Below are positions 32,830-45,158 of a stretch of DNA of 64,000 nucleotides, in pieces. Below the pieces are notes generated by a model. The model saw only the letters and a program-made list of their open reading frames with translations, was not told the DNA's origin and did no database searches. The stretch is taken from positions 1,612,001-1,676,000 of the forward strand of contig CM077834.1 of NCBI GenBank assembly GCA_039720395.1, given 5' to 3'. The stretch is from Liquidambar formosana (taxonomy: Eukaryota > Streptophyta > Magnoliopsida > Saxifragales > Altingiaceae). Numbering within the stretch: the first letter of the stretch is position 1; each line of letters begins with the position of its first letter. The translations under genes and the position numbers were made by a program.

Positions 32830-35800
32830 TGACCACCACAACACCTTTTTTTAAGGCATTTTCTATGTGGTTCACATTCTTGTCATTTTTTTCTTTACAG
32901 ACTGTAAATTAAAAAAAACAACCCATCCACAGAAAAATAATTTTTCACATTTAAATTCATATTTATCTGTCATTTTAAAGCGGTTTTTAAGCCCTAGATT
33001 CTGCACGAATCTGTTACAGAATCAAAATCTATATATAGCTCTGCATGGTAAGCTAATTAAATATTTTTGCACTTTCCTATAACCAATTTGTGATGAATGT
33101 GTGCACATTTTTTGTACAAGTTCATGTGTATCATGAATCCTGGACCAACCAAGGGTACCCCTTTTTAGTGGGTAACTGATTTGACCCTGCCATTAGGGCT
33201 AGCGTTGATGACAGCTATTTGATGATATTGGACACCTAAAATTAGGGAAGTAACAATAACTTCAAGATTATGTTACGGTTTAGCCCATTTTGTCAATCTT
33301 CATGAGAGCTGGCTGTTGGCTATAGCATATATGGCCCTATTCACACCTGCCATCAAGGCCTTTGTGATATGGTGAGGGCACAGATAAAGTAACTAATCAA
33401 TGGGCACACGTCCTGTATAGGCCAAACCACTTAACAATATTAACCTTTATATACATAATAATATTATGTAATATATAATATTCCTTTTTACCATAATAGT
33501 CTCTGAATCTTTTCATAATTTTAAGAGCTGAATTTGAATATTCTTAACTGAATTTGAATATTCTTAATATAGATGGAGCTGAGGGGGTTCGGGGGGAATA
33601 AGTGAGTGAAACCAGAAGGAAAAAAAAAAGAAAAAAAGAAGAAAACCCTCTGGTCTTGTAAATAGGTTAGTCTTGATACCTACGTTTTAGGAGACGAAAG
33701 TTGTCATCAAGTTTGAGTTCCTTCCATGGGATCACCTATCAACTCGATTTTTGGACTTAACCAATGTGAAGTGAGTGGTCGTTTTATTTAGTTCGGGAAT
33801 TAGTCGAGTTAAATGTTTGAATATCCTTTTTGCAAATAAATAAGTAAACAACCATCAAAACATACAAGTAGGATTTTTGGTAGGGCAATGGCAAACATTA
33901 GGAGGACTCCACCCTAATTATAGCTTATCACTTTTCCCCTTAATTTACGTAAGAACCCTACTCTCATCTAGAAGAAATGTAAAAGTTGAGGTCAAAAAGA
34001 GTTGGAATATGTATAACATTTTTCTTATTAAATTATCCTCATGCTAAAAAGGTTAGCAAGTAGAGAAAATTCTATTATATTGGGATGAATTGCACTTTAC
34101 CTAAGCAGAATCCCTTATATGGTGGGTGTTGAATCATCACTGATGATGGACACAGTGAGCTTTTTACATCCCCTTGGAAACTGCCCACAAGACACATGGT
34201 TGTAATTTTGATATCTTGTCATCCCTCAACCAGGATTTCATGAATCTTGCATGCCACAAATGGTCATGATATCAATACCCTAGTGCCAAAGGAGGCAGTG
34301 TAAAGTCACTAAACATAATGAGCACCATTTGGGAAGAAATGCCAAAATGGGTTGTTGTACCCATTGGTTTGTGGTGGTGAGCCCGCAGCCCAAATGACAG
34401 CAACTGGGCATGCCTTCTGTTCCCATCACGTGATCCGCGTGCAATAACTGTCAACCTTTTTCGTCCATGGGGGGATTGGGAAGTAGGTTTGTGGGTAGAT
34501 TGTCAATGTTAGTTTTTTGTTGTTTCCATATAAATAATGTGGTGAAGATATGGGCGCGCAAGAGAGACTATTGCTTCATCATGTCAATCTTTGTCCTAAT
34601 GACTGTGACTCGGGCGTTGAATATGATCCAGTATGGGTAGGTGATGACAAAATTATAATTGTCTCATATGATGTTAGGTGATGATAATATAATTTCGGTG
34701 ACCATCATTGACAATGTTTGTGATGTTGTCGGAGGTGTTGATGACGGTGATGGTGATGGTGATGGTGATGGTGATGTAATGCTCATCGACTCGTCTGTCA
34801 TACATGATAAGAAAATGATGATCATGTGATTGAAATCTTAACAATAGTTTTCAAAACTCTTCTTCATCTTCATCTTCTTTTTAATAGAAAGATTGACTAA
34901 TCACCTCATGATTTGATAGCGTTTCTCCTTTCATTGGGAGAAGGGGGACAGAGTTTGAGTCCTGGAATGTGTGGTGGGTTTAGATTAGAGTCTATCCTAT
35001 GAAGTAGCTAGGATCGATGTTGGATCCTAAGAGGCATGGGTTGTCTGCCTTGAATCCAATAAATAAAAGAAAAATGGATAAATAAAAAATAAAATAAAAT
35101 AAAGAATAGGAAGAATAACTTTTTGCAAGAAAAAAAGGTCCTTGCATGCATGCATGTACATCTCTAAGAGGAAGCTAACAAACGACCTCTCGGTCATTTC
35201 AACCACTAGGACAGACTTGAAAATCTTGTAAGTCAATAATCATGAGCTTATTTGTCAAACGATGTGCCATTGGGTCACCCACCTATTTCTTTTTTGACAT
35301 GAGAGGGTTGATGTCCTAAAACTATAAAGAATAATGTCAATAATTTGCAAGGCAAATAATTTAGTGCTATATTTGTAATGTCATATATATATTTTTTTTT
35401 CTTAAGTGTGATACTCGAAAAGTTGCAATTCATTAATTTAATATAAAGTTACATAAAATAAAATAGGCATTTTTGTTAAGGTGAAATGGTTTTTTTTTTT
35501 AAATATAAAAAAATAAAAGGGCATATATATATAGCCATTTTGGGGGGGGGGGGGGTGCATACGGTTAAAAAATTGTTGTCATTAGGAGGAAAAAATGGTA
35601 TAAAAAATAAAAGAAAAGCCATAGAGGTTAGGAGAGCAAAATAATAAAAACAACTAGACATTAGGAGAGCAAAATATCCTGTGCCATATTTAGCACATAT
35701 TTTAGCATTGATAAAAAATGGCATTTCCTATAGCATACCATTATAGAGGGTGGTTTTAGAACTCGTGCCAAATCATGGCAATGGAGCACGTGGCATATAA

Positions 35801-37414
35801 CACACTACTAGAGACGTCTAACCCAAACACTTTATTAAATGTTAATAGTCCAATTTGAGGACCTATTTGGGTGTCTAAATGCTATAAAAAAAATAATATG
35901 AAAACTAGTTACTCCGGTATATTGTATTTTATTAAGGGGGCATTTGATGTCAGGTTTTCTTTTTTAGACTTGTGCAAATGAAGTCCGGATGCAAAATCTA
36001 CTCAAGGCATAAGTCCACCTTTGTTTGACTGGACAAAAATGCCTATGTCTTTATTAGTTGCTTTTGTTCAATAGCGTTTTTAAAAAAGATTCTCCATATC
36101 TGATGGGGAGAATTTCCACCCGAAATAAGTGCGATACCCCCTTTTTCTTTACTGGTAAAATCGCGATGGAGACAATGTACAGTAATGGCTTTCCCATGCA
36201 CTTCATGTCTTCGTGATTTCGATGTAAAGGCAAGTTTTAACCGTACAGGAAGAGACATCGGACGAAGCCACCGGTGTCAATGTTAAGGGATATATTCTCG
36301 TCCAACAATGGCCCAAAAGCGAAGTAACTGTTTGCAATTGCATATATTATGAATTGACATTTTTGGTTTGCGATTGCATAGGCGATGTAACTGTTTCTAT
36401 GGTTTGTTTAGGAGGGCAAAAATTTCAAATTTTCATGTTTTGGGTGCAGTGTGATTTCAGGGCTAATTGATGGAAAATGCAATAGTTTTGCACAGTAATT
36501 TTTTGAATATAAACATCACAAATCATCAATAGTGTCATTTACACATCTAATTGTAATGGTTTTGAAAAAGATTGTACAGTGGTTTTTTCCTTGTGTATGA
36601 AACAATTAGTGGAAAAATTGGAGGTGCAGGCATGTATAAATTCACAATGCATGTAACTGTTATTGGCCTTGAGTCTTGAGATTATAGGTGGGAACATTAA
36701 CTTGATAATGATTTATATTGAATTTGTTTTAGAAATTATAAGTATATTTCCTATAACTGTATATATGCATGTAGTTTTGTTTGTGTAACTATTGCACATT
36801 AGTTGTTATTTTCTTCAAGAAATCAATTATGTTAGTACTTAGGTGCTTCAAAATAGTTACATAAACCTTGGTAGAACGTGTAAGTTTTGAGGGTGATATG
36901 TAGAAATTGAACTATTTTTGGGCATATGGAAAACAGTTACATTGAAAGCAAAAGTGAATCTGGTTTACAAACAAGGATTGCTGGAAAAGAGATCAATTAG
37001 GAAACTGTTATTTGGATCGAAAATCAAGGAAAAAAATAAGGAAAAACGTTGGTGTACTTCAAACTATAGAAATTGTTATTTGGATCGGAAATCTAGGAAA
37101 AAAAATAGGAAAAACAATCAATATAATGATGAGAATCAATTTGGATATTTACCATATTTGTCTGGGCAGTAATGGTATTTTGTTGTTTAACAAAATGCCA
37201 CATGTATTGAAACGTAATCGTTTCAACTTGAAGATGGACTTCCAATTTATAAGAAGTCTATTAGGACTGCTTGCTAGATGTTTTTGTTAAAATGGACTTT
37301 TGGCATATTTTCCCTTTATTAAGTTATACAATACTTAAGGTACAAATACATCTTTTTGAATGAGACTATTTTAAAAAGTAATACTCCTCACTATTCTTTA
37401 TGCTATAGGATCAA
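32830..37414. other. Intergenic, no gene supported
   Basis: AT-rich sequence with simple repeats: a short tandem of ctgaatttgaatattctta (33530-33568), a gatggt tract (34740-34775), and a G-run (35542-35556). At about 34895-35060 a block with a gttcgattcc-like B-box (agagtttgagtcctgg) may be a decayed tRNA-derived SINE. The longest open frames (up to 92 codons) have no family features. Confidence 0.45.
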
Positions 37415-37830
37415 GGGCCTAGCTGTTGCCACCCCTCAATTTTATCAGCACCCCCCACTTCTTTTAATTTTTAAGATTTTAGGCAAAAGAGTAAAGGTTT
37501 TTTATGAAAACTGGTCGCATTATCCTCTAAGAAACATAATTTTGAATAATTTTGTAAAATACAGTTTTTCCAAAATCTATTATTTAAGTAGACTTTTTGG
37601 TATATATAATCTCTATTTCATTTTTTGTTAAAAAAGTTTATTTAAACGATAGATTTTGGAAAAACTTTATGGTACAAAGTTGTTCAAAATTATGTTTTCT
37701 AATAAAACATGCAATCAGTTTTCATAAAACCTTTTGTATTTTGCATAAAACCTTTAAAAAAAAACAAAACAAGTTTTTTTTGGGGGAGGGGGGTGGTTGA
37801 TAAAATTGAGGGATGGCAATAGCCGGGCTG
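37415..37830. mobile_element. Mutator-type foldback MITE, copy A
   Basis: Termini gggcctagctgttgccaccc and the inverted gggatggcaatagccgggctg are flanked by a perfect 10-bp repeat ATAGGATCAA (37405-37414 and 37831-37840). Inverted homology runs through most of the 416 bp (for example tttccaaaatctat against gatagattttggaaa), so a transcript would fold into a long hairpin. Confidence 0.88.
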
Positions 37831-38191
37831 ATAGGATCAAATTTTTATTTTTTAATTGGGTCAAGACTGATCCAATTTTCAAAATTTCAAAACAGACCGT
37901 GAGATTCTTGATTAGGAGTGCTTTTCTAAAGGCCCTTGAATAAGATTTTGTAAATGGGTCCAACCAAGTCCAGTTATGTAGCCACCAATTGGTTGACTTG
38001 CCATTATGGACCTCCCATATGAATCCCTCTTTGGAAAATCTCCCACCCTTTCAACGCAGTGGTTCATACTATGGATGATGGATCCATCGTTGACAGTCGA
38101 CACCACAGTTGCTGAGAAAATGTATATGGACTTTGGAGTATGGGTTTGGGCCCATAGGGTCTCCTCTTTTGGATCAGCAGCATTTACTAAT

Positions 38192-38589
38192 GGGAACGGC
38201 TATTGTAACCCCCAATTTTATCACCCCATCTCTTTTCTTTTGGTTTTTAAAATTTCATAAAAAATATAAAAGGTTTTTACAAAAACCGGTTGCTTGATTT
38301 GCAATAAAACATCATTTTGAACAATTTTGCAGGAGAAAGTTTTTCCAAAATCTATCGTTTAGGTAGACTTTTTGGAAAAAAAATGAAATAAACGCTACAA
38401 ATGGTTAAAAAATATATTTAAACGATAGATTTAGGAAAAACTTTCTTCTACAAAGTTTTTCAAAATAATGTTTTCTAATGGACATCATGGCCAGTTTTCA
38501 TAAAAAACTTTTATATTTTGCATAAAACCTTAAAAACCTAAAAGGTAAGAGGTGGGGTGATAAAAATGGGGGTTGCAATAGTCGTTCCC
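38192..38589. mobile_element. Mutator-type foldback MITE, copy B
   Basis: Same family as copy A. Termini are gggaacggctattgtaaccc and gggttgcaatagtcgttccc, with flanks tttactaat (38183-38191) and tttactgat (38590-38598), a 9-bp duplication with one mismatch. The internal atctatcgtttaggtagac / tttaaacgatagat pair is shared with copy A. Confidence 0.88.
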
Positions 38590-38598
38590 TTTACTGAT

Positions 38599-39322
38599 TG
38601 GCTCCTGTGGCCTAGTGGTTCTGCTGGCGGTGGTGGGAGTACTCCAATATAACTATAACAAAAGAAAAAAAAGAAAAAAAGAAGAGATTTACGAATACCC
38701 AAATAACCATCTTTTTTTCTATTTTTTTTCCTCTTCGGAGTTTGTGATAGTGTCCCAATTAACAAGATAAAGTTCCTGTTCAACTTATCCAGTCTATTAA
38801 TAATTTGGAAATGGAAACCATTGCATGTAGTAGATGGGATATTCATTATTGAGTTTGAATCTTCGTTTTTGTTATTGGATGTATGAGCTTATGGGTGGAC
38901 TACATATCGCATGACATTGGTTTAGACCCATGCTTGAAAAAGGAAAAAGGAAAAAAGAAAGAGTAAAAATAAAGAAGGGACTGAATAGATGACCAACACA
39001 CATGCCCATTATAATAAAAGGTGGTAAGGTAAGTTGGGCCAGTCATGGTGCTATGGTTTGTCAAATCCCATCATAGACTTCAAGTTTGTTTTTTACCCTT
39101 TTGGTTGCCAACAAGAGTACCAGACTATGGGATCAACTAATAATTTCCTAAACAGGAAAAATGTCATCATCTACTCCGCATTTGTTGATGTTGAGGATAA
39201 AACCGATTGATGGGTAATGCCGAAAGAAAGTAATTGGCAATTCAGTCCTAGGAAAGCTCATGCTCAAATGTGATATAGTTTTGTTTAAGTTAGCTTTTGT
39301 GAATGGAAAGTTTTAAATCACT
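38599..39322. other. Intergenic, no gene seen
   Basis: It begins with ctgtggcctagtggttctgc, which resembles the A-box end of a plant SINE, but no B-box or tail could be confirmed. It is otherwise featureless AT-rich sequence. Confidence 0.3.
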
Positions 39323-39648
39323 AGGGCTCAGTTTGGTTTGAGGGAATGGAATGGAATAGAATGAGAATGATAATGATATTAGACATTCCATTTCAATGTT
39401 TGGTAAGGGGTGGGAATGAAATGAAAAGTAAAGGTGGAACCCATTTGTAATGATTTTTACTCCTTAAAAGGAGGGAATAACCATTCCTCTTGGTTTAGGA
39501 AGAAATGGTCATTTCCTTATTGGAGGGAATAGACCCCCACAAGGGAATAGTCATTCCATTCCTTTGTGCAACTAAACACTCACTATTTTTTGGAGAATGG
39601 AATTATCATTCCATTCCCTCTCTCATTCCCTCATTACAAACATAGGGA
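39323..39648. mobile_element. MITE-like element rich in GGAATGGAAT
   Basis: The left end agggctcagtttggtttgagggaatgg and the right end ccattccctctc...caaacataggg are partly inverted. The interior alternates ggaatgg and ccattcc. This resembles a widespread plant MITE type. The exact ends and target duplication are unclear. Confidence 0.5.
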
Positions 39649-39730
39649 GTTTTTATTTGTGGAGCCCAAGTCAAATAGAAGGCTACCTTGCAACCTGTTT
39701 TTTCAGGTTAAGTTTAATTAAGTAGATTTA

Positions 39731-39952
39731 GTGCTTGTTTGGATGAGATTCTGGGAGGCCCAAAATCTCTTCTGATGGCCCATAATCACTTTTAAGGGTG
39801 TTTGGATAAAAAGTGAGAAAAGTGATTGTAAGCCCAAAAGAGATTTTGAGGCCAATTTAGTTAAGCTGCCTCCCCCCTGATTCTGATTCAACTTCTGATT
39901 CAGCTTCTGATTCTATTTCTGATTCTACTCTGAAGCTATCTCAAACAGGCAT
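39731..39952. mobile_element. Tourist/PIF-Harbinger-type MITE
   Basis: Ends gtgcttgtttggatgag and ctatctcaaacaggcat, with TTA on both sides (39728-39730 and 39953-39955). The right half holds a ctgattc-rich tandem (39885-39935). Length is 222 bp. Confidence 0.65.
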
Positions 39953-39955
39953 TTA

Positions 39956-42310
39956 AACCCCACCCCCCTCCAAAAAAAAAAATAAATAAAAAGAAATAAA
40001 AAAATAAAAACACTTTACATTATGTAGTCTGAAATATGCCATCTTGCTTCCTCTTTTGATCCATAATTGTGCTTTAACATGATGTTTCCCCCACCACCCA
40101 AAAAAAAAAAAGAAAAAAGAAAAAAAAGAAAAAGGAAGCCATACACAATTCTTTTGTTTTCGTTAGTGCACATTAATGTGAATTCATTCTTAGATGAGCT
40201 CATGCTCAGATGTGCAATAGTCACACGACTACACCCTTATTGAAACGAGATATGCCATTTGGCCCCATGGCCATTGGTAAAATTTGTCCATTCTATATGA
40301 TGAATTTGTGCATCAAATACTATGTAAAATGCACCTTAATTGTTTAATTTCAATTTAAACAACCAAACAAGTCCCTAGCTAGGAAATAAAAATTTCCCTT
40401 ATATAAAGATATATTATATTAAGTTTGGGAGATTTTTTTCTAGAATAATTGCATGTGATTTGATTTAGTGTGATAAGTACCATCATTTAGAGTCAAATTG
40501 AAAATTTTGGAGTGGTCACCTATAAAATTTTTTAAAAGAATTTTGAACTTATATAAATATATGTCAAATTTTTTGAAAATTTTGAGAGGGCCAAGGCCCC
40601 CCCCTTAGTCCTAAGTCCTAACTACGCTCTGCCCCTGTATATATGCATTGCTTTCCACCGCGAGAGTGAGAGAGAGAACCAATTAAAGAAAAAAAACCTC
40701 TGAACTAAACCCACATATATGTACATGTGGGTTGTGTTGTAGGGGTTGTGTCGTACATTAATGAGCTAGGAATTGTGATCAGGTGGGAGTGTGGGACTAT
40801 TTCTAAGAAAGATTTGCAAGCTTAATGTGCTAAAAGATCTTAGCATGGATATTATATATGGGACCGTGTGCTCATCAAATCCAACCAAATTTTTACCACC
40901 GAGTGCTTCAAGTGTTTATCCACAGAGAGGCTAGGGAAACCAAATTTATGCCACTCAGTGCTTGAAGTGTTCGGCCACAGAGGGAGAGAGAGAGATGTGA
41001 TGAAGTGAAGCTAGTGAAGATGATAAGCTTTTCTTTTCATTTTTCTTTTATTTTTTTGGATGAAGGTGATATACATTGAACACTTGAACCCAGTGTTTAA
41101 GGTTTAATAACGTTTGTGAGAGAGAGCAAGAGTACCAGCACATGGGCTTATGGCAGTGGTTATCTTTTGGGATGTTTATGATTCGTATATGCTTCTTGAT
41201 ATGAACCATATGAGCAGTCACATGGGCACATGGCCATTTTTTTGACAATCATGGCGGTAGCTTAGTATCCCTCCTGTTCAACTGTACTTTTGCAGATCGG
41301 TGAGTATGAGTACCAGCACAACGTATTTATGGCCATGTATCCTATCATTGTAGGCTTAACTAATAATGTGGAGTTACAGGATGTGCATTGTGCCAATGGG
41401 AATGGAGATCGGAACTTAAGACAGCTCAGAACTTGATGGTTCTCCTTGTTCTTTTTTTTTTTTTTTTCTGTTTTGGCTAGACTATAAGAGAACACACATG
41501 CGCACTCGCGTACAGTCGAAACCAAGACTTCCGCAAACCCCACACCCCCATAGGAATGAGACATGGCACTAGACCCAATGGTCATTGGCAGTTCTCTTGT
41601 ACTTAGACTATTTACGCTTCATTAAAAAAAAAAAAAGTACTTAGACTAGTCAGTGTCTCAGTGATTGGTGAGGATGAGTATCAGCATAGTGTTTTTATGG
41701 CATCAGTATGGGCTTAACACACTAATAATTGTGTAGCTGTAGTATGTACAGTGTACCAATGAGAGTGGGGTTCACAACTTCAAGACAGCTTAATATTTGA
41801 TGTGTTAACTCTGTATTTAGACTAATTACCGTATGTCTTTCCTGTATAGTTCTTGGGCATTTTTATGTTGAAAAGATTCTGTAAACATAATTTAGTATGC
41901 CAGTCTCTGATGTCTGCCCTCCAACAAGAAATTTTGTGTTCTAAATTTTTCCTATCATATTTTGCTTGTGAATTTTGTGTTCCAAGCTTCATAATGATTC
42001 CTGAATTTTTACCCTATGGTTTGTCTGTGTATCCTCGGTTTTTTTTATAGTGTATAATATTCCTCCAGCCAGGACTTTTCAATTTTTATTTTTTTTTAAG
42101 GTAATTTTCATTTCAGAAGTGTGATGCTCCTTGAAAGCAACTTGTAGGACTTACTCCTTTTGATCTTATAAAAAACATTTTCCATGTGCATTTATCCCCT
42201 TAATTGCTAAAGCCGTAAGCACCTACTATATTTAGGCTAAAGCGATGCACACTGTATTTTGATGCCTATATATGAGTTGTTTTTTAAGATTTTGTTTTCG
42301 TGGTTCCTTG
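39956..42310. other. Intergenic region with local duplications
   Basis: No intact gene. About 41270-41430 and 41645-41815 are degenerate direct repeats (gtgagtatgagtaccagcac / gtgaggatgagtatcagcat; ggcttaac; ttaagacagctcag / caagacagctta). A smaller duplication (gtgcttcaagtgtt...ccacagag) lies at 40905-40985. A block near 40310-40385 resembles the 3' end of the MITE found in NOP2 intron 3. Confidence 0.45.
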
Positions 42311-42475
42311 CAGGGACAGAACCGAACAGATTCTGGCGCCCCAGATGGCTGCTGGACTTGCAGCAAATGTGACAACCTCAACTATCCTTTTCGAACGGTA
42401 CATTATACAACCAGAAGGGTTGTGGGAACGATAAACCAGCATCTGGCTAGTAAAACATTACCATAACTGTGCATG
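42311..42475 (+). pseudogene. RanBP2-type zinc finger gene fragment (terminal exon relic)
   Basis: After an acceptor-like ccttgcag the frame reads GAPDGCWTCSKCDNLNYPFR, the first half of a RanBP2-type zinc finger (W-x-C-x2-C...N-x-x-x-R). The second half lies in another frame, where a CG-containing segment (KGCGNDKPASG then stop) can be read; a short insertion destroys the third cysteine. In plants such fingers occur in small zinc-finger proteins that bind RNA. Upstream exons were not found, so this is a captured or decayed fragment. Confidence 0.65.
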
Positions 42476-43373
42476 TTTAGTGGTAAGTCCACCTATTGTA
42501 CTGTGTAATAGTGAAAGATTTTGGGATCATTTTGTGATCACCCCAAGTAGTGACTTGTCTTTTTTCCCTTTAAACACCATGATCGGGAGCTTTTTGCTGA
42601 TATGAAACTCTTTATCAGCTGGGAATAGGTATTAAATTTGAATAGTGCTTCATGTTTGAACCCTTTTTCATCAGAAATTAGAAAAGATAACAGTGTTCGA
42701 GAAAAGAGAATACAGTTTTTGAATTATCTTTTTCCTGACGATTGCCCATTTGGCTGCTTCTATTATTTGTGTCTGGTAATCTGCAGCATTAGTCTTTTAG
42801 TGATTGAAGTGAAACTTGTTACATGGTTACTGATTGAGGGTATTTTGTATCTTGTTCCAAATTATTTTGAACTTTTAGTGTCTTTTGATGAAGGAATGCT
42901 ATCAAGAGGACGTACACTATCACAGGGAGTTCTACCTTAGCGCTGTCAGATTGAAGTATCATGTGAGATTTTTTTCTGAAGAAATGCAAATTTCAAAGAC
43001 ATTCAAACTTGATAACTCGCTAGCTATGGTGTGTAGGATAATAGAATGTATAGCACAAATTTGCTAGTGTCACTGCGTTAAAAACTTGACCGATGAAATT
43101 AGATATTATAAGATAAAGTAATGAAGTAGAAAGACTAGCTTGTATATGAGAAAAACCAAAAAAAGGTATCATTAATCTCTCAGGCTCTGTTGGAATTATG
43201 CACACACGATGTTTGGACCTTTCTTTAAATAAAGAAATTAATACTCTCTCTGTCCCACAAAAATAAGTCAAGTTTGACAAAATACGCAGTTTAAGAAAAA
43301 CCATCATTGCATCGACTTCTCAATCATTAAACTCCGTCTTTCCAAAAATATCCTCTCCTACTGATTGTTTGTT
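42476..43373. other. Intergenic, no gene seen
   Basis: AT-rich. Bases 43239-43280 (actctctctgtcccacaaaaataagtc) resemble one end of a Stowaway MITE, but no matching second end is present. Confidence 0.35.
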
Positions 43374-43595
43374 AATTTTGTTGGGGATTCTTGGCCATGG
43401 GCATTTTCAAAGGAATAGTATATAATATAGTTTGAACATATTTGCTTGAATTTGTTTGTTTAACTAACATGATAGTTAAGTTAACCGGTTAAAAGATTTG
43501 TTAAAAATAATTATTTATAATGAGCAAATGTGATCGACGCGTTTAAAAAATTTGGACCAAAAATTGGACTGTTCAGCGTTTTCCCTTTCAACAAG
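43374..43595 (+). repeat. Direct repeat, copy 1 (LTR-like, 222 bp)
   Basis: Shares aattttgttggggatt, ggccatgggc, agtatataatat and the final ttttcaacaag with copy 2 at 44615-44835, at about 80-85% identity by eye. Together with 1.02 kb between them this could be a decayed short LTR element, but no primer site, TG...CA pair or target duplication could be fixed. Confidence 0.6.
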
Positions 43596-44614
43596 TGGGT
43601 TTTTAATGTCGGTAAGACTATTACCTACCGTGCTACCAGCCCATTCGCTGTCTCCATTAAAGCCGAGGAGACTCCAGTCTTCCAAGTCAATAGAAAGGAA
43701 CGCTTGAAGCAACGTTTTGCTTCACTAAAACTGAATGAGGACTTTTCTAGGGAATTGATTAACTTAATCACCCTAGGGAATTTTGAAATGGCCCCTTGTA
43801 CCATTTTAAAACTGCTAATTAAATCTCAGCCAATCATTCTTTCCAACTCGCCCCTGGCTACAAGTTCAAGACCAAAGGATCGATATGTAAGGTCCCTTTG
43901 GAAGGTACTTTCCCCACCTATCAAATCAACTCTCCTTAACCTGTATTTGGTTCATAGATTCTACCAAAGAAAACCAAAAAAAAAGGGAAAAAAGTCCGAT
44001 TACAACAATTTAAAAAGTTTGGTTACAGCTCAACCCTTTATGTGGGTTGATTCCACTATTAACCACGGATGATAAAATTAAATAAGATTAAGTTCGATTA
44101 TAACGATTTAAATATATGATCTGTAAGCGTTTCAAATGTGTCTTTTGAATTGCAAAGAGGTGGACACACTTTTGACCCTGAAAGAGTATACGTTCCTGGA
44201 TTTTTTAATTGGATTGCCTTAAAGACTAACTACTCCTAAGATAAAAATCGAAATCTTAAGACCGGAGTCTAAAATTGATAATTTGATTGATTGAGGGGGG
44301 TTTACAATGAAGGTTTCAAAGCCTATTCATAGAATTACAAGAACATTATCCTCAACTTCCTAAAATTAATAGTAACTCCTATTAACTTACAGGTATTAAC
44401 TCGTTCATTCTAATTGCTCCACATGTCTTCTTGTAACTTCTAAAGATGAACTTATACCATATATGTTGCATTTTCCTTAGAATTGCCAAGTGTCTTGCAA
44501 AATTCAACACATAATAATAATAATGAAATTTGATATTTTTAGGGTATTAACACAATCCCAGTTCTAGTGCTTGCACTTTATTCCTTTACGCATCGTTCAA
44601 TCTTCCCTCATGTC
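43596..44614. other. Sequence between the two direct repeats
   Basis: It contains an open frame on the plus strand (43530-44072, 180 codons) with no recognisable domain, probably chance or relic, then AT-rich sequence. A stretch at 44290-44320 (gattgaggggggtttacaatgaagg) resembles the transcribed end of copia-type LTRs. Confidence 0.35.
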
Positions 44615-44835
44615 AATTTTGTTGGGGATTGTTGGCCATGGGCTTTTCAAGGGAATAGTATATAATATGGTTTGAACATATTTGTTCAAATTTGTTTACT
44701 TAACTAACACGACAGTGAAGTTAATCAATTAAAAGATTCATTATAATAATTATTTATAACTGAGCAAATATGATTGACACGTTTAATAAATTTGAACAAA
44801 AAGGTGGACTCTTTAGCATTTTCCTTTTCAACAAG
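44615..44835 (+). repeat. Direct repeat, copy 2 (LTR-like, 221 bp)
   Basis: Partner of 43374-43595, same orientation. Confidence 0.6.
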
Positions 44836-45158
44836 ACTCGCTTTCTTTGCATTCTCTTTCCTAAAGTTGCTCATTCTTGCTGGGAATTTTACTTGGAGAC
44901 TTCCCATTGCTGAAAATCTGTAATTTAATAACAAAGGTAAGTGGTACTTAGGAACATGACCGAGACCAAGAGCGAGACTAAAGACCCCATGGAGTCTTCG
45001 ATCTGTCTGCATAGGTTCCTTGCCTATAATGTATCTTCTTGGAAGTGCGAGCCTGTAAACTTACTTTGTTTACAAATGTTTAATGGGTGGTCCAAATCAA
45101 ATGAATGGTCCTGTCGGACTAATCTAAGCAATAGGAGTAGTTGGACTATCAGATGAGA

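Noticed and set aside
34895..35060. tRNA-derived SINE
   Set aside because: An A-box-like and a B-box-like motif are present, but no tail or target duplication could be fixed, so it is mentioned only within the intergenic entry.
43239..43280. Stowaway MITE
   Set aside because: Only one terminus-like stretch is visible; no inverted partner was found within 1 kb.
43530..44072. A 180-codon open frame between the direct repeats
   Set aside because: No recognisable domain, it starts inside the repeat, and codon content does not resemble that of neighbouring genes. Left as unproven.
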